Assembly: GCF_011043775.1 (NCBI RefSeq)
Contig: NZ_JAAKXY010000002.1
Coordinates: 248,001-312,000, forward strand
Source of the DNA: Natronolimnobius sp. AArcel1
GTDB taxonomy: Archaea; Halobacteriota; Halobacteria; Halobacteriales; Natrialbaceae
Length of the DNA: 64,000 bases
Direction: 5' to 3'
Each line of letters starts with the position of its first letter. Position 1 is the first letter of the stretch. A program made the position numbers and the translations under genes. This document shows, one piece after another, positions 45,429-53,634 of this stretch. A model generated the notes under the pieces. The model was not told where the DNA came from. It did no database searches and worked only from the letters and a program-made list of their open reading frames with translations.

Positions 45429-46088
45429 TTACGCCGTCGTCGTCAGCTCCCAGCCGCGTTCGGTCCGCTGGACGATCCCCTCGTCGGCCAGTACCTCGAG
45501 CAACTCTGCGACGACCTCACGAGGTGCATCAATGTCTCGACTCAGCTCACCGACGGCGCGTGGCTCTGCTCGAATAGCGGCCAGCAGATCAGCGTAAATT
45601 CGACTTTCGGGGTCCGTTCCGACCGCCTCCGAAATGTCATCGAGCACGTCACAGAGTCGCCCCTGTACCCACCGCTGGGCGAGCGACAGTTCGTTCTCGA
45701 GTTGCTCGAGATCCTCAAGAGTCCGCAAGAGGCCATTGAGTTCGTCGGCGTCATCCCAGGCGATATCCAGCGAAAGATGCCGACAGGACGTAATGTCAAA
45801 ACTGTTGTTAGCCGGATACGCGCTCTTGCTCGCAAAGCCATACGGGGAGACGTTCACCTCGAGACGAACGTTACGGGCGATATGGAAGTACTTTCGGCGC
45901 TGGTCATCGACGCGACTCTCGATCAAGCCGGCCTCCTCGAGTTTTCGCAAGTGTTCGATGACCGCTTTGGGACTCACACCGAGGTAGTCAGAGATTTCCG
46001 TGACGTAACATGGCTTGCGGGCGAGTAACCGAAGGATGCGTCTTCGATTTTCGTTTCCCAACAAATCCAGCAACACGGCGGAGTCCAT
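45429..46088 (-). CDS. ArsR-type winged-helix transcriptional regulator
   Basis: The product has 219 residues from MDSAVLLDLLGNENRRRILR. The N-terminal winged helix (about 5-80) has LLARKPCYVTEISDYLGVSP as recognition part and VIEHLRKLEEAGLIESRVDD; the wing includes RRKYFHI. A second, C-terminal winged-helix-like segment (about 150-215) follows an effector-like middle region. In haloarchaea such proteins often repress or activate metabolic genes; targets are unknown. It lies 84 bp downstream of the secreted PPGQ-repeat protein gene on the same strand. Confidence 0.85.
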   Translation of the reverse strand: MDSAVLLDLLGNENRRRILRLLARKPCYVTEISDYLGVSPKAVIEHLRKLEEAGLIESRVDDQRRKYFHIARNVRLEVNVSPYGFASKSAYPANNSFDITSCRHLSLDIAWDDADELNGLLRTLEDLEQLENELSLAQRWVQGRLCDVLDDISEAVGTDPESRIYADLLAAIRAEPRAVGELSRDIDAPREVVAELLEVLADEGIVQRTERGWELTTTA

Positions 46089-46172
46089 CGAGCGAGGGTA
46101 TGGGGTCGTCGCTGAAAAGGGTGTCTGCTCAGTCCGGCCACTCAGCACAGTCAACCCGACCCAGCGCTGTGC

Positions 46173-47531
46173 TTATCGGCCAGCGTGGCCCGGCTGACCG
46201 CGCTCACCAGCACTCGAGTTCCGATTGTCAGATTCGGCGGTGTCGCTGTCTGCGTCGTCGCTATCGATCGACTCCGTGCTGTCCGAATCGCTGTCACTCG
46301 AGTCAGTTGTGTTCGACCCACCGGACCCACCGGACTCCGAACGCTCCTCGCCCTCATCACTGCCAGCGTCAGCGTTGTCTGTGTCACTCGAGGAGCCCTG
46401 GCCAGACTGGTCGGCCGACGAATTCGATCCCGAACCCTGACCGCGATCCGCTGACTGCGAGTCGGAACTCGAGTTCGAACCAGTGCTTGCGTCCGACTCG
46501 GAAGCAGCGCCTGACTCGTCAGCAGACTCGTTGTCCTGACCAGAGGTTGCGTTCTCGGAGTTACCCTGGTCTGGTGTTGCTTCGTCCTCGGCCGAGCTTC
46601 CAGCGTTGCCGTTTGAGTTGTTCCCGTTGCCGTTCGATGTGCGCTGCTCTGGTGTCTCAGCGGTCTCGTTCGGTGTGTTCGCGTTCTCGTTCGACGCGTT
46701 TGCATTTCCAGCCGACTCGCTGTGTTCTGGCACACCTGCATTGCCGTTGGCTGCATCCGGTGTCGATGCGTTACCGGCGTTGCCCTGACCTGGCGAACTA
46801 TTTGTTGCCTGTCCCGGTGGCGAACTGTTCTCCGCCTGTCCCGGTGGCGAAGCGTTTTCATCTGCTTGTCCTGGCGGTGAGTTGCCCACAGCAGTGCCAC
46901 GGTCAGCCGGCGGCCCCTGCCCCTGACCAGGATGGCGGTCGAACCCAGCGATTCCCTGCGACGTTTGGGCGACTTCCTCGTCCGCAAGCGCTTCGACACT
47001 CGACTCGAGTGACTCAAGTCGTTCATCTTCGACATCGGCTGCAACAGCGCGCTCTTTCGTCTGGCCAATTTCGCGCTCGAGTCCTGAGAGTTCCACCGTG
47101 AGCGCAGTCATCCGAGCCTGGTGCAGTCCCGGGGAATCTGTCGAGTTACCATCCGATTGAAGCTCTTCTCGCTCTGACTCGAGGCGGTCAGCCCGCTGCT
47201 CGAGGTCATCGACGCGCTCAGAGAGGAGCGCTGCTCGCTGTTCTGTGTCCGCATTTTCGTAGGAGGCGGTAAACAGCTCTGAATCAACCGTGTACTCAGC
47301 ATCCGCAGCAGTTGATTGCATAAACGACGTGACGCTCGTGTTTGGCTCAGACTCGTCAGCACTCGGTTCCGACTCTGCCGTCTGTTCATCGTCAACTCCC
47401 GAAGCGGTGTCAGCTCCGGAACCCACGAGCGCACTCGCAACCGGCGCGACGGTGAGCCCGAGAATCGCAACGACGATAACGGCAAAAAGTCCACAAATGC
47501 GAAGACGGGGTCGAACCCGAGAGGCGGTCAT
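46173..47531 (-). CDS. Secreted low-complexity protein with coiled coil and PPGQ repeats
   Basis: The product has 452 residues. A signal peptide or anchor (residues about 11-36: ICGLFAVIVVAILGLTVAPV) is followed by a coiled-coil region (about 85-185) resembling the N-terminal domain of haloarchaeal DUF7096-type proteins (LEQRADRLESEREELQS and VELSGLEREIGQTKERAVAA). The second half is disordered: PPGQ repeats (near 210-245), then Asn/Ser/Gly-rich stretches with many N-x-S/T sequons, and an acidic, Ser-Asp-rich tail ending GERGQPGHAGR. It is probably exported and heavily glycosylated at the cell surface. Its function is unknown. Confidence 0.75.
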   Translation of the reverse strand: MTASRVRPRLRICGLFAVIVVAILGLTVAPVASALVGSGADTASGVDDEQTAESEPSADESEPNTSVTSFMQSTAADAEYTVDSELFTASYENADTEQRAALLSERVDDLEQRADRLESEREELQSDGNSTDSPGLHQARMTALTVELSGLEREIGQTKERAVAADVEDERLESLESSVEALADEEVAQTSQGIAGFDRHPGQGQGPPADRGTAVGNSPPGQADENASPPGQAENSSPPGQATNSSPGQGNAGNASTPDAANGNAGVPEHSESAGNANASNENANTPNETAETPEQRTSNGNGNNSNGNAGSSAEDEATPDQGNSENATSGQDNESADESGAASESDASTGSNSSSDSQSADRGQGSGSNSSADQSGQGSSSDTDNADAGSDEGEERSESGGSGGSNTTDSSDSDSDSTESIDSDDADSDTAESDNRNSSAGERGQPGHAGR

Positions 47532-47703
47532 CAGTTGTACCTGTTAGCGAGTCCACTAAAAAGTCTGAGTTTCGTTCGGACCGTTCACAGACTCATCTCG
47601 AGCAATCAGCGCCGGCCTTAGCGTTTAAGGGCGCCAGATATCGGCTCACTCGAGCAGCATCTGATACGTAGCGATTGCGCAAGCGGAGACAAGCATACGT
47701 CGC

Positions 47704-47789
47704 ATATAGTAGCTACTGAAAGTCAGTGCACACCCAATCGCACGACGGCTATGCGATTGGTGTGTAAACAGTTTCAGTTGTTACTATAG
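47704..47789. repeat. 86-bp palindromic MITE-like repeat, copy 2 (inverted)
   Basis: It runs from ATATAGTAGCTACTGAAAG to TTTCAGTTGTTACTATAG. It is the reverse complement of the copy at 944-1029 with about four differences. It lies in the 418-bp intergenic stretch between two divergent genes; apart from this element that stretch shows no gene. The conserved central palindrome and terminal inverted repeats point to a mobile, non-autonomous element. Confidence 0.8.
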
Positions 47790-47949
47790 TTCCCTGACCG
47801 ATCGGTAGACATTCGACCAGAATATATTCAGTGAGGAATAAAAGTATGTTCCAGATCCGCCCCAAGCAATCTGAAACAACCATGATTGCGCGACCACTTA
47901 AACGTATCCGGAAATAGTTAACTCTATTCAGGCCATGTGTATGGTTGCC

Positions 47950-48321
47950 ATGTTTGAGCTCTTCTCACAGAGCTACTATCTGGGCCGCCTCTATGTGACG
48001 CCCACCGACCACAATCGGGCACTCATGCACCGCGACCAACACGAGCGATTGAACGAGCAGGTGTATGCGACCGGCGACGGCATCGAAGCGCTCGACTCAC
48101 CACTCGTCATGAAACTCGAGTCCCAGCACTTTCCAGTACACGGCGACGAAGGCGTCCCCGCGAATACGCTTGCACTCCCAGAACCGCTGCTCGAGGGAGC
48201 CGACCTGCGGAATCCGCCCTCGCTCCGAGAGATTTTTCTGGCACGGCGCGAACGGGCACAGCAGTTGCTCGCATACGCCGGTGGGCTAACAGCAACCCCG
48301 GATGAGCACACGACTAACTGA
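47950..48321 (+). CDS. DUF5802 family protein
   Basis: The product has 123 residues from MFELFSQSYYLGRLYVTPTD. The SYYLGRLYVTP start, the ERLNEQVYATGDGIEALDSP middle and FPVHGDEGVPANTLALPEPL are DUF5802 features as I know them in haloarchaea. An upstream ATG at 47935 would add five residues. Function unknown. It precedes RlmE by 168 bp on the same strand. Confidence 0.8.
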   Translation: MFELFSQSYYLGRLYVTPTDHNRALMHRDQHERLNEQVYATGDGIEALDSPLVMKLESQHFPVHGDEGVPANTLALPEPLLEGADLRNPPSLREIFLARRERAQQLLAYAGGLTATPDEHTTN

Positions 48322-48394
48322 CCGACACCCACTCACGCGCCTGCTTCTCGAGGTGTCCCGTCTCGTCGGCCGAGTACGTCAACCCTTTCAGCAT
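48314..48394 (-). CDS. Possible 26-residue small protein
   Basis: On the minus strand an ATG at 48394 opens a 26-codon frame, MLKGLTYSADETGHLEKQAR, ending in EWVSVS and a TAG. The composition is protein-like and haloarchaeal, but the gene overlaps the 3' end of the DUF5802 gene and is too short to judge. Conservation would decide. Confidence 0.3.
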   Translation of the reverse strand: MLKGLTYSADETGHLEKQAREWVSVS

Positions 48395-48489
48395 CAGCCT
48401 CGTCTAGACGTGTAGACTGCCGACACGTCTCTCCGTCGCGTCGACCACTCGGCCGACCGGAGGCTGCAACAGCGTCGGCCGAGATTGCT

Positions 48490-49269
48490 ATGACACGAAA
48501 AGACGACTACTACAATCGGGCGAAACAGCAAGGCTACCGCTCTCGAGCGGCGTACAAACTCAAACAACTCGACGAACTCGAGCACGTCATCGACGAGGGC
48601 GATACGGTCGTCGACCTCGGGGCGGCACCCGGCGGCTGGCTCCAGGTTGCCGCACAGAAGGTTGGCCCGCAAGGCAAAGTCATCGGCGTCGACCTCCAGC
48701 GGATCAAAAACTTCGACGACGATATCGACGACCGGATCGAGACGCTTCGCGGCGATATGACCCAAGAGCGAACACGCGAACGCGTCCTCGATGCAGCAGG
48801 CGGCGACGTTGACGTGGTCGTCTCCGACATGGCACCTAACATGTCCGGCGAGTACTCGCTGGATCAAGCCCGCTCACTGTATCTCGCCCGTCAGGCCTAC
48901 GAAACCTCACTCGAGTTACTCGGCCCCGATGGTGATTTGGTTGTGAAGATTTTCGAGGGTCCGGACGTCGACGAGTTCAAAGCCGACGTCGAAGATGACT
49001 TCCAGTACGTGCGCGTCACGAGTCCCAAAGCCTCGCGAAAATCCTCCTCCGAGGTGTACTTCATCGCGAAAGGGCGGCTCACCGCACCCGTCCGCACCGG
49101 CGACGAACTCGAGGTCGAGATCGTCGATGTTGGCGGCGAGGGTGATGGTATCGCCTCCGTTGAGGGCTATCGGCTGTTCGTTCCGGACGCCGAAGAAGGC
49201 GAGACCATCACTGTTCGTGTCGATGACGTCAAACCCAACTTCGGATTCGCACAGCGACTCGAGTCTTAA
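48490..49269 (+). CDS. rlmE: 23S rRNA 2'-O-methyltransferase RlmE (FtsJ) with TRAM domain
   Basis: The product has 259 residues. The Rossmann methyltransferase has motif I VVDLGAAPGGWLQVAAQK, VVSDMAPNMSGEYSLDQARS and LVVKIFEGPD, consistent with the K-D-K-E catalytic tetrad of FtsJ. The C-terminal 60 residues form a TRAM RNA-binding domain (GDELEVEIVDVGGEGDGIAS). The fusion is typical of haloarchaea. It methylates U2552 of 23S rRNA in bacteria. Its stop overlaps the stop of the convergent RHH gene by two bases. Confidence 0.94.
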   Translation: MTRKDDYYNRAKQQGYRSRAAYKLKQLDELEHVIDEGDTVVDLGAAPGGWLQVAAQKVGPQGKVIGVDLQRIKNFDDDIDDRIETLRGDMTQERTRERVLDAAGGDVDVVVSDMAPNMSGEYSLDQARSLYLARQAYETSLELLGPDGDLVVKIFEGPDVDEFKADVEDDFQYVRVTSPKASRKSSSEVYFIAKGRLTAPVRTGDELEVEIVDVGGEGDGIASVEGYRLFVPDAEEGETITVRVDDVKPNFGFAQRLES

Positions 49270-49445
49270 CTCTCGTCGTCCGTCAGTCGGTCGTGGCGCT
49301 CATCGATCTCGTCGAGAATATCGAGATTTTTCCGGATTGACGCGCGGATCGCGTCGCTTCGGTTGACAAACTTCCCGTCATCGCCGACGTGTGAATCGAG
49401 ATCCTCGAGCAGCTCCTGTGGGATTTCCACGCTAATTTTTGGCAT
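49266..49445 (-). CDS. Ribbon-helix-helix (CopG-like) regulator
   Basis: The product has 59 residues: MPKISVEIPQELLEDLDSHV, then FVNRSDAIRASIRKNLDILD and an acidic tail. The N-terminal beta strand, first helix and RSDAIRASIR second helix fit a ribbon-helix-helix DNA-binding dimer. Its size suggests a repressor or an antitoxin-like protein; no toxin gene is adjacent. It is not an artefact of the RlmE gene, since only the stop codons overlap. Confidence 0.85.
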   Translation of the reverse strand: MPKISVEIPQELLEDLDSHVGDDGKFVNRSDAIRASIRKNLDILDEIDERHDRLTDDES

Positions 49446-49537
49446 CAGTCTGTCTGGCAGTTCGGAGTCCCCACTCTTATACGGACCGCTGTCAGGTGTT
49501 GGTCACTCGCTCGAGATAACTGCTGAAAGAGAGGGAG

Positions 49538-52099
49538 TTAGTTCGCCGCCGTTGCGTCCGTCTCCGGCTCCGGCTCGGTTGCGCTCCCACCGCCACCGCC
49601 GCCGAACAGGCGGCCACCCGCGGTGAACAAGTACAGGATGGCGAGTCCGAGCATGTACGTCAGCGCAATCGGAATCGCGACGAGCAACATCGTTAAGATG
49701 CCCTTCGGGCTGGCGATTGCGGCGACGGTGAAGATCCCGACGACGACCGGACGCCAGGCTTTCAGCATCGTCCGGTAGTGGACGATCTTCCCGACGTGGA
49801 ACAGCGCCATCGTGACGATGATATTGAACAGGAAGCCAACGCCGATGGTCGTGTAGATCACGAGCCACGAGAAGCTGTTGATCCGGTAGGTGACTTCCAT
49901 CTGGTTCCGGAGGGCGTCAGTGATGAGATACGAAATGACCGTCGGCGCGATCCAGTAGAAGCCAAGGAACAGCCCCATCCCGAAGCCGGCGAAGATGGTG
50001 CCGCCCCAGACGAGGAACACGCGCGGGTCACCGCGGACGAGGCCGCGCTCTTTGGCTGCGGGCCACGCCCAGTAGAGGATCATTGGCAACACGGAAATGA
50101 TCGCAAGGATCGTACTCACCTTCACCATGAAGATCAGCACTTCGACGGGGTGTAACGCGATGACTAAGCCGAGTTCACCGATTATATCGGTCATCTGCTC
50201 CGATGAATCTGCAGCGGCGATTTCTGCTTCACTCTGATCCGTGACCTCAGCGAGCACACTGGCCGGGATACGGTCGACGAACTGCGCCAGGACGATCCCG
50301 AACCCGCCCTGATACATTGCAAGGAAGGTGCCACCGAGGACAGCCATGAACATGCCGACGATGTAGATCGTCTTCGAGGTCAGGCTGTCCACGATAAAGG
50401 CCAGATCGTACGCGTAGCCCCCAATGTCGTCCTCCGTCGTCTCCTCCTCGGTGAACGGATCAAGCATGCCCGCTGCCGTACTCGAGAAGAGACTCCCCTC
50501 ATCATCGTCATCACCAACGCCATCGTCGCCTGCAGCCGCCCCTGCCTCTTCGCCGCCTGCATCCTCGAGGTCGGCGTCCTCGCGTTCGTCCTCGAGTGCG
50601 TCAAAGCGGTTGAGAATCGCTTCGGCTTTCGTCCGATTCTCGTCGTGCATCGCCTGCCGAGAGTGCTCGAGAGCCTCATCTTCGGTCATCGTGAGGAAGA
50701 CCGAATCCGAAAGCTCGCCAATATCGTCGGCATCGAGGACGTCGAAGTTGACGTCGGCGGGGTTGTCCGCCGTTTTTTGCTGTTCGTGCAGCGTGTCGAA
50801 CCGGTCGATGATGGTCTGGGCTTTCTCCCGGTTGTCGTCGTACATCGCCTGCCGGGCATAGTCCATTGCCTGGTCTTCGGTCATCGCGAGGAAGACCGGC
50901 GCTGGAACCTCCTCGATATCGCCGACTGCGAGCGTGTTGAAGTCGACATCGTCCGGCGTTTCGGCTGCACGAATGTCGCCTTCGCGCGGATACACCGGCG
51001 ACTGCAGGATGTTGACCATGTAGCCGACGAGCAACACGACTCCGAGCCCGAGCGCGATGATGCCCGCGACGGCCGCATCACCGAGCAGGCCGTGTTCAGC
51101 CGGTAGTGTTTCGAGACCGAAACTCAACTCGAGCGAACTGCTCGGTCGGATGCCAGCCGGCAGCAATGGGTAGAGGAGTTCTTCCGTGCGCTCGAGGCCG
51201 TTCTGATTGAGATAGATCGTTACCGCAGTGGTCGTCAGTCCGATGATGCCAGCGAATTGGAGGACGCGCTGTTTCATCAGGGCGGTGCCGCCGTCGAGTT
51301 CGGCTGCGCCGCGTCGGCGGATGTTAGCGACGATTTTCGCGAGACCGAGACTGAACGCATAGAGAGCGACCAGTGGCAGCATCCACATGATCAGCGTGAA
51401 CGGATCCGGTGGGGAGAAAAGAGCCCCGAAAACGGTGATGCCGACAATTGCGTGGCGCCACTTATCGCGGAACGTCTCATAGGAAATGATCTCAGTGTAC
51501 GAAAGGACGCTCATAAACAGCGGCAGTTGTGCTGCCAGTCCGAACGAAAGCGTTAGCAGCGCAATGAACTCGGTAAACTCGGTAATACCCCAGCTTGGGT
51601 TCACGCCGGCATCGAACGCAACCGCACCGAGGAAGTCGAACGCGAATGGGAAGAAGACTGCGTACGCGTAGGCGACGCCGACCCAGAACAGCGTCATTGA
51701 GGTTATAACGAGCGCGGCCAGATACCCGCGTGAGACCGGAACAACAGAGTTGACGCCGCGCTTTCGAAGCGCATCGCGTGAATAGTACAACAACGCCGGA
51801 ATCGCGACGATGACACCGACAAGCATCCCGATTTTCGCCTGTAAGAGGATGACCTCGAACGGCGTGCGCGTAATGATTTGTGTCGCATCGGCGACGTACT
51901 GGTCCATTTCCGCTGTTGCCGTCGCCTCGAGAAAGTCCCAGATAAAGACCCGAAGGGCGTAAAACGAGCCGATAAAGCCGATGACAAAGACGATAAACAC
52001 CTTCTGGAGGTGTGTTTGCGCACTCGAGAGTATCGCACCGAGCGTCTCCCGCCCGGAGTGAACTGCGCGGACGGTATCCTCGTCGACGGCAGAACTCAT
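49538..52099 (-). CDS. tatCt: Tandem TatC protein TatCt
   Basis: The product has 853 residues from MSSAVDEDTVRAVHSGRETL. It contains two complete TatC domains: the first at about 15-265 (HLQKVFIVFVIGFIGSFYAL, AIPALLYYSRDALRKRG) and the second at about 580-825. An extra transmembrane pair and a cytoplasmic acidic linker join them. The linker has two similar about 60-residue units beginning FLAMTEDQAMDYARQAMYDD and FLTMTEDEALEHSRQAMHDE. TatCt is the haloarchaeal fused twin-arginine receptor. The gene is divergent from tatC. Confidence 0.92.
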   Translation of the reverse strand: MSSAVDEDTVRAVHSGRETLGAILSSAQTHLQKVFIVFVIGFIGSFYALRVFIWDFLEATATAEMDQYVADATQIITRTPFEVILLQAKIGMLVGVIVAIPALLYYSRDALRKRGVNSVVPVSRGYLAALVITSMTLFWVGVAYAYAVFFPFAFDFLGAVAFDAGVNPSWGITEFTEFIALLTLSFGLAAQLPLFMSVLSYTEIISYETFRDKWRHAIVGITVFGALFSPPDPFTLIMWMLPLVALYAFSLGLAKIVANIRRRGAAELDGGTALMKQRVLQFAGIIGLTTTAVTIYLNQNGLERTEELLYPLLPAGIRPSSSLELSFGLETLPAEHGLLGDAAVAGIIALGLGVVLLVGYMVNILQSPVYPREGDIRAAETPDDVDFNTLAVGDIEEVPAPVFLAMTEDQAMDYARQAMYDDNREKAQTIIDRFDTLHEQQKTADNPADVNFDVLDADDIGELSDSVFLTMTEDEALEHSRQAMHDENRTKAEAILNRFDALEDEREDADLEDAGGEEAGAAAGDDGVGDDDDEGSLFSSTAAGMLDPFTEEETTEDDIGGYAYDLAFIVDSLTSKTIYIVGMFMAVLGGTFLAMYQGGFGIVLAQFVDRIPASVLAEVTDQSEAEIAAADSSEQMTDIIGELGLVIALHPVEVLIFMVKVSTILAIISVLPMILYWAWPAAKERGLVRGDPRVFLVWGGTIFAGFGMGLFLGFYWIAPTVISYLITDALRNQMEVTYRINSFSWLVIYTTIGVGFLFNIIVTMALFHVGKIVHYRTMLKAWRPVVVGIFTVAAIASPKGILTMLLVAIPIALTYMLGLAILYLFTAGGRLFGGGGGGSATEPEPETDATAAN

Positions 52100-52296
52100 T
52101 TGGTGTCCATGGGTAACTGACATCCCGTTATCAACCTTTCGAGTCCCGTACCCTGGAAATGAGCCATATACGTTTTTGCGTCTGTATCGGTGTGGGTGAG
52201 CCGCCTCGAGGGCGTCGGGTAGGGAGTCATTGTGGGTCGCGTGAGATGGTCGTAAGAAAAAGGCCTATAACCAGTGGCCTATCTATATCCCGATAG

Positions 52297-53307
52297 ATGT
52301 CGGATGAGTTGGCGGCTTCGGGGGATCCCGACCCAGCGAGCGCACGCACCCAGCCACATGAACGGGCTGACGAGCGTGTACTCCCCGACGGCGGGCAACC
52401 CGAATCCGATGATGACGCGGACGAGGATTTCGATGCAGACGGAGGCGCGGACGGCGACGAAACTCCGCCGGTCGAAACCGACGGCGAAGGCGTCGTGAGT
52501 CCGGAGGCAGAAACCGGGGAGCCCCCCTATCCGGACTATCCGGACCCCGACGAAGACGACGACCTCGGCGGTCTCGAGACGCCGCCGGACGACCAGGAGA
52601 TGCCGCTGGCCGACCACATCGAGGAGATGGTGCTTCGGATGGCCTTCGTCCTGTTGTTCGCCTCCGCCGGCACGGCCGTCGGATTGTTGTTTGCCTCGGA
52701 TGCCATCGGCTACATCTGGGCAGATATCTTCCCGGCTGCAGCCGATGAAGCTCCCCCGCCACACATTTATCACCCACTCGAGCTGTGGCTGACCCGAATT
52801 AAGCTCTCGGCGCTGCTTGGCATCATGGTCGGCTTGCCGGCCTTCGTCTACCAGTGCTATAAGTTCATGAAACCGGGGCTGTACCCCCACGAGCGCAAGT
52901 ACTACCTCGCGGCAGTCCCGACGAGTGTCATCCTTGGCGCACTTGGGATGTTGTTCTCGTACGTGCTCGTGTTGCCGCTGCTGTTCGAGTACTTCACGTT
53001 CTACGCGGAAGGAAGCGCAGACATCGCCTACGCGCTCGGTGAGACGTTCGATCTGGTCATTACGCTGACTGGGTTCCTCGCAATCGTCTTCCAGATTCCG
53101 CTGTTCATGATGCTCGCGATCATGATGGGTGTAACGACCCGGCGCTGGCTCGCAGACAAGCGTCTGTACTTCTGGGCTGGCTTCTTCGGGCTCTCCTTTA
53201 TGTTCACCATGGACCCGACCATGATGGCACCCATCTTCGTCGCGATCACCATGATCTTGCTGTTCGAAGGCACCCTGTTGATCCTGAAATGGGTCGGTAA
53301 GGAATAA
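52297..53307 (+). CDS. tatC: Sec-independent protein translocase TatC (TatCo)
   Basis: The product has 336 residues. The first about 100 residues are acidic and disordered; then comes the TatC domain with PLADHIEEMVLRMAFVLLFA, six helices and MKPGLYPHERKYYLAAVPTS. It recognises twin-arginine signals, which suits the many haloarchaeal Tat-exported proteins including those at 30.6 and 35.1 kb. A TATA-like GGCCTATAACCAG lies about 28 bp before the ATG within an AGGCC/GGCCT palindrome. tatA is not in the window. Confidence 0.95.
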   Translation: MSDELAASGDPDPASARTQPHERADERVLPDGGQPESDDDADEDFDADGGADGDETPPVETDGEGVVSPEAETGEPPYPDYPDPDEDDDLGGLETPPDDQEMPLADHIEEMVLRMAFVLLFASAGTAVGLLFASDAIGYIWADIFPAAADEAPPPHIYHPLELWLTRIKLSALLGIMVGLPAFVYQCYKFMKPGLYPHERKYYLAAVPTSVILGALGMLFSYVLVLPLLFEYFTFYAEGSADIAYALGETFDLVITLTGFLAIVFQIPLFMMLAIMMGVTTRRWLADKRLYFWAGFFGLSFMFTMDPTMMAPIFVAITMILLFEGTLLILKWVGKE

Positions 53308-53445
53308 TCGCGCGCGAGCGTCTCGTTCTTCTGGTGCCAACCCACCGAATGCCCAAACACGATAAGAGCCACCCACTCGAGAGAATTCGGTGTGGACACT
53401 CGGTCACTTAGTGAATCCGTTAGCCATGTGTCCGTCCTTATATTG

Positions 53446-53515
53446 TCCTAATGCGTACCACCACTGGACGAACATCATCTAATAGATCGAAATGTAGTGG
53501 AATATAAACGAATAC
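53446..53515 (+). promoter_or_regulatory. nasA upstream boxes shared with the transporter and nitrite reductase genes
   Basis: Box 1 TCCTAATGCGTA (53446-53457), box 2 AATAGATCGAAATGT (53481-53495) and box 3 ATAAACGAATAC (53504-53515). Box 3 recurs almost unchanged upstream of the transporter gene; boxes 1 and 2 recur upstream of both other genes. The 326-bp gap (53308-53634) holds nothing else except a small palindrome, ATACGA/TCGTAT, at 53545-53560. The function as regulator or basal promoter sites is inferred. Confidence 0.55.
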
Positions 53516-53634
53516 GGTTTAGTAGCCACACACTTTCCAACCCTATACGACCAATCGTATGATATTGTACGCTCTCGAGTCCGGGTCCGAGTATTCTCTG
53601 GTGGCCCGTTCGAAGCCGGTCGGAGGTGTCGTTC

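Noticed and set aside
46780-46930. Tandem-like DNA repeat possibly a CRISPR or minisatellite
   Set aside because: The repeats encode PPGQ units in frame, are short and imperfect, and have no spacers.
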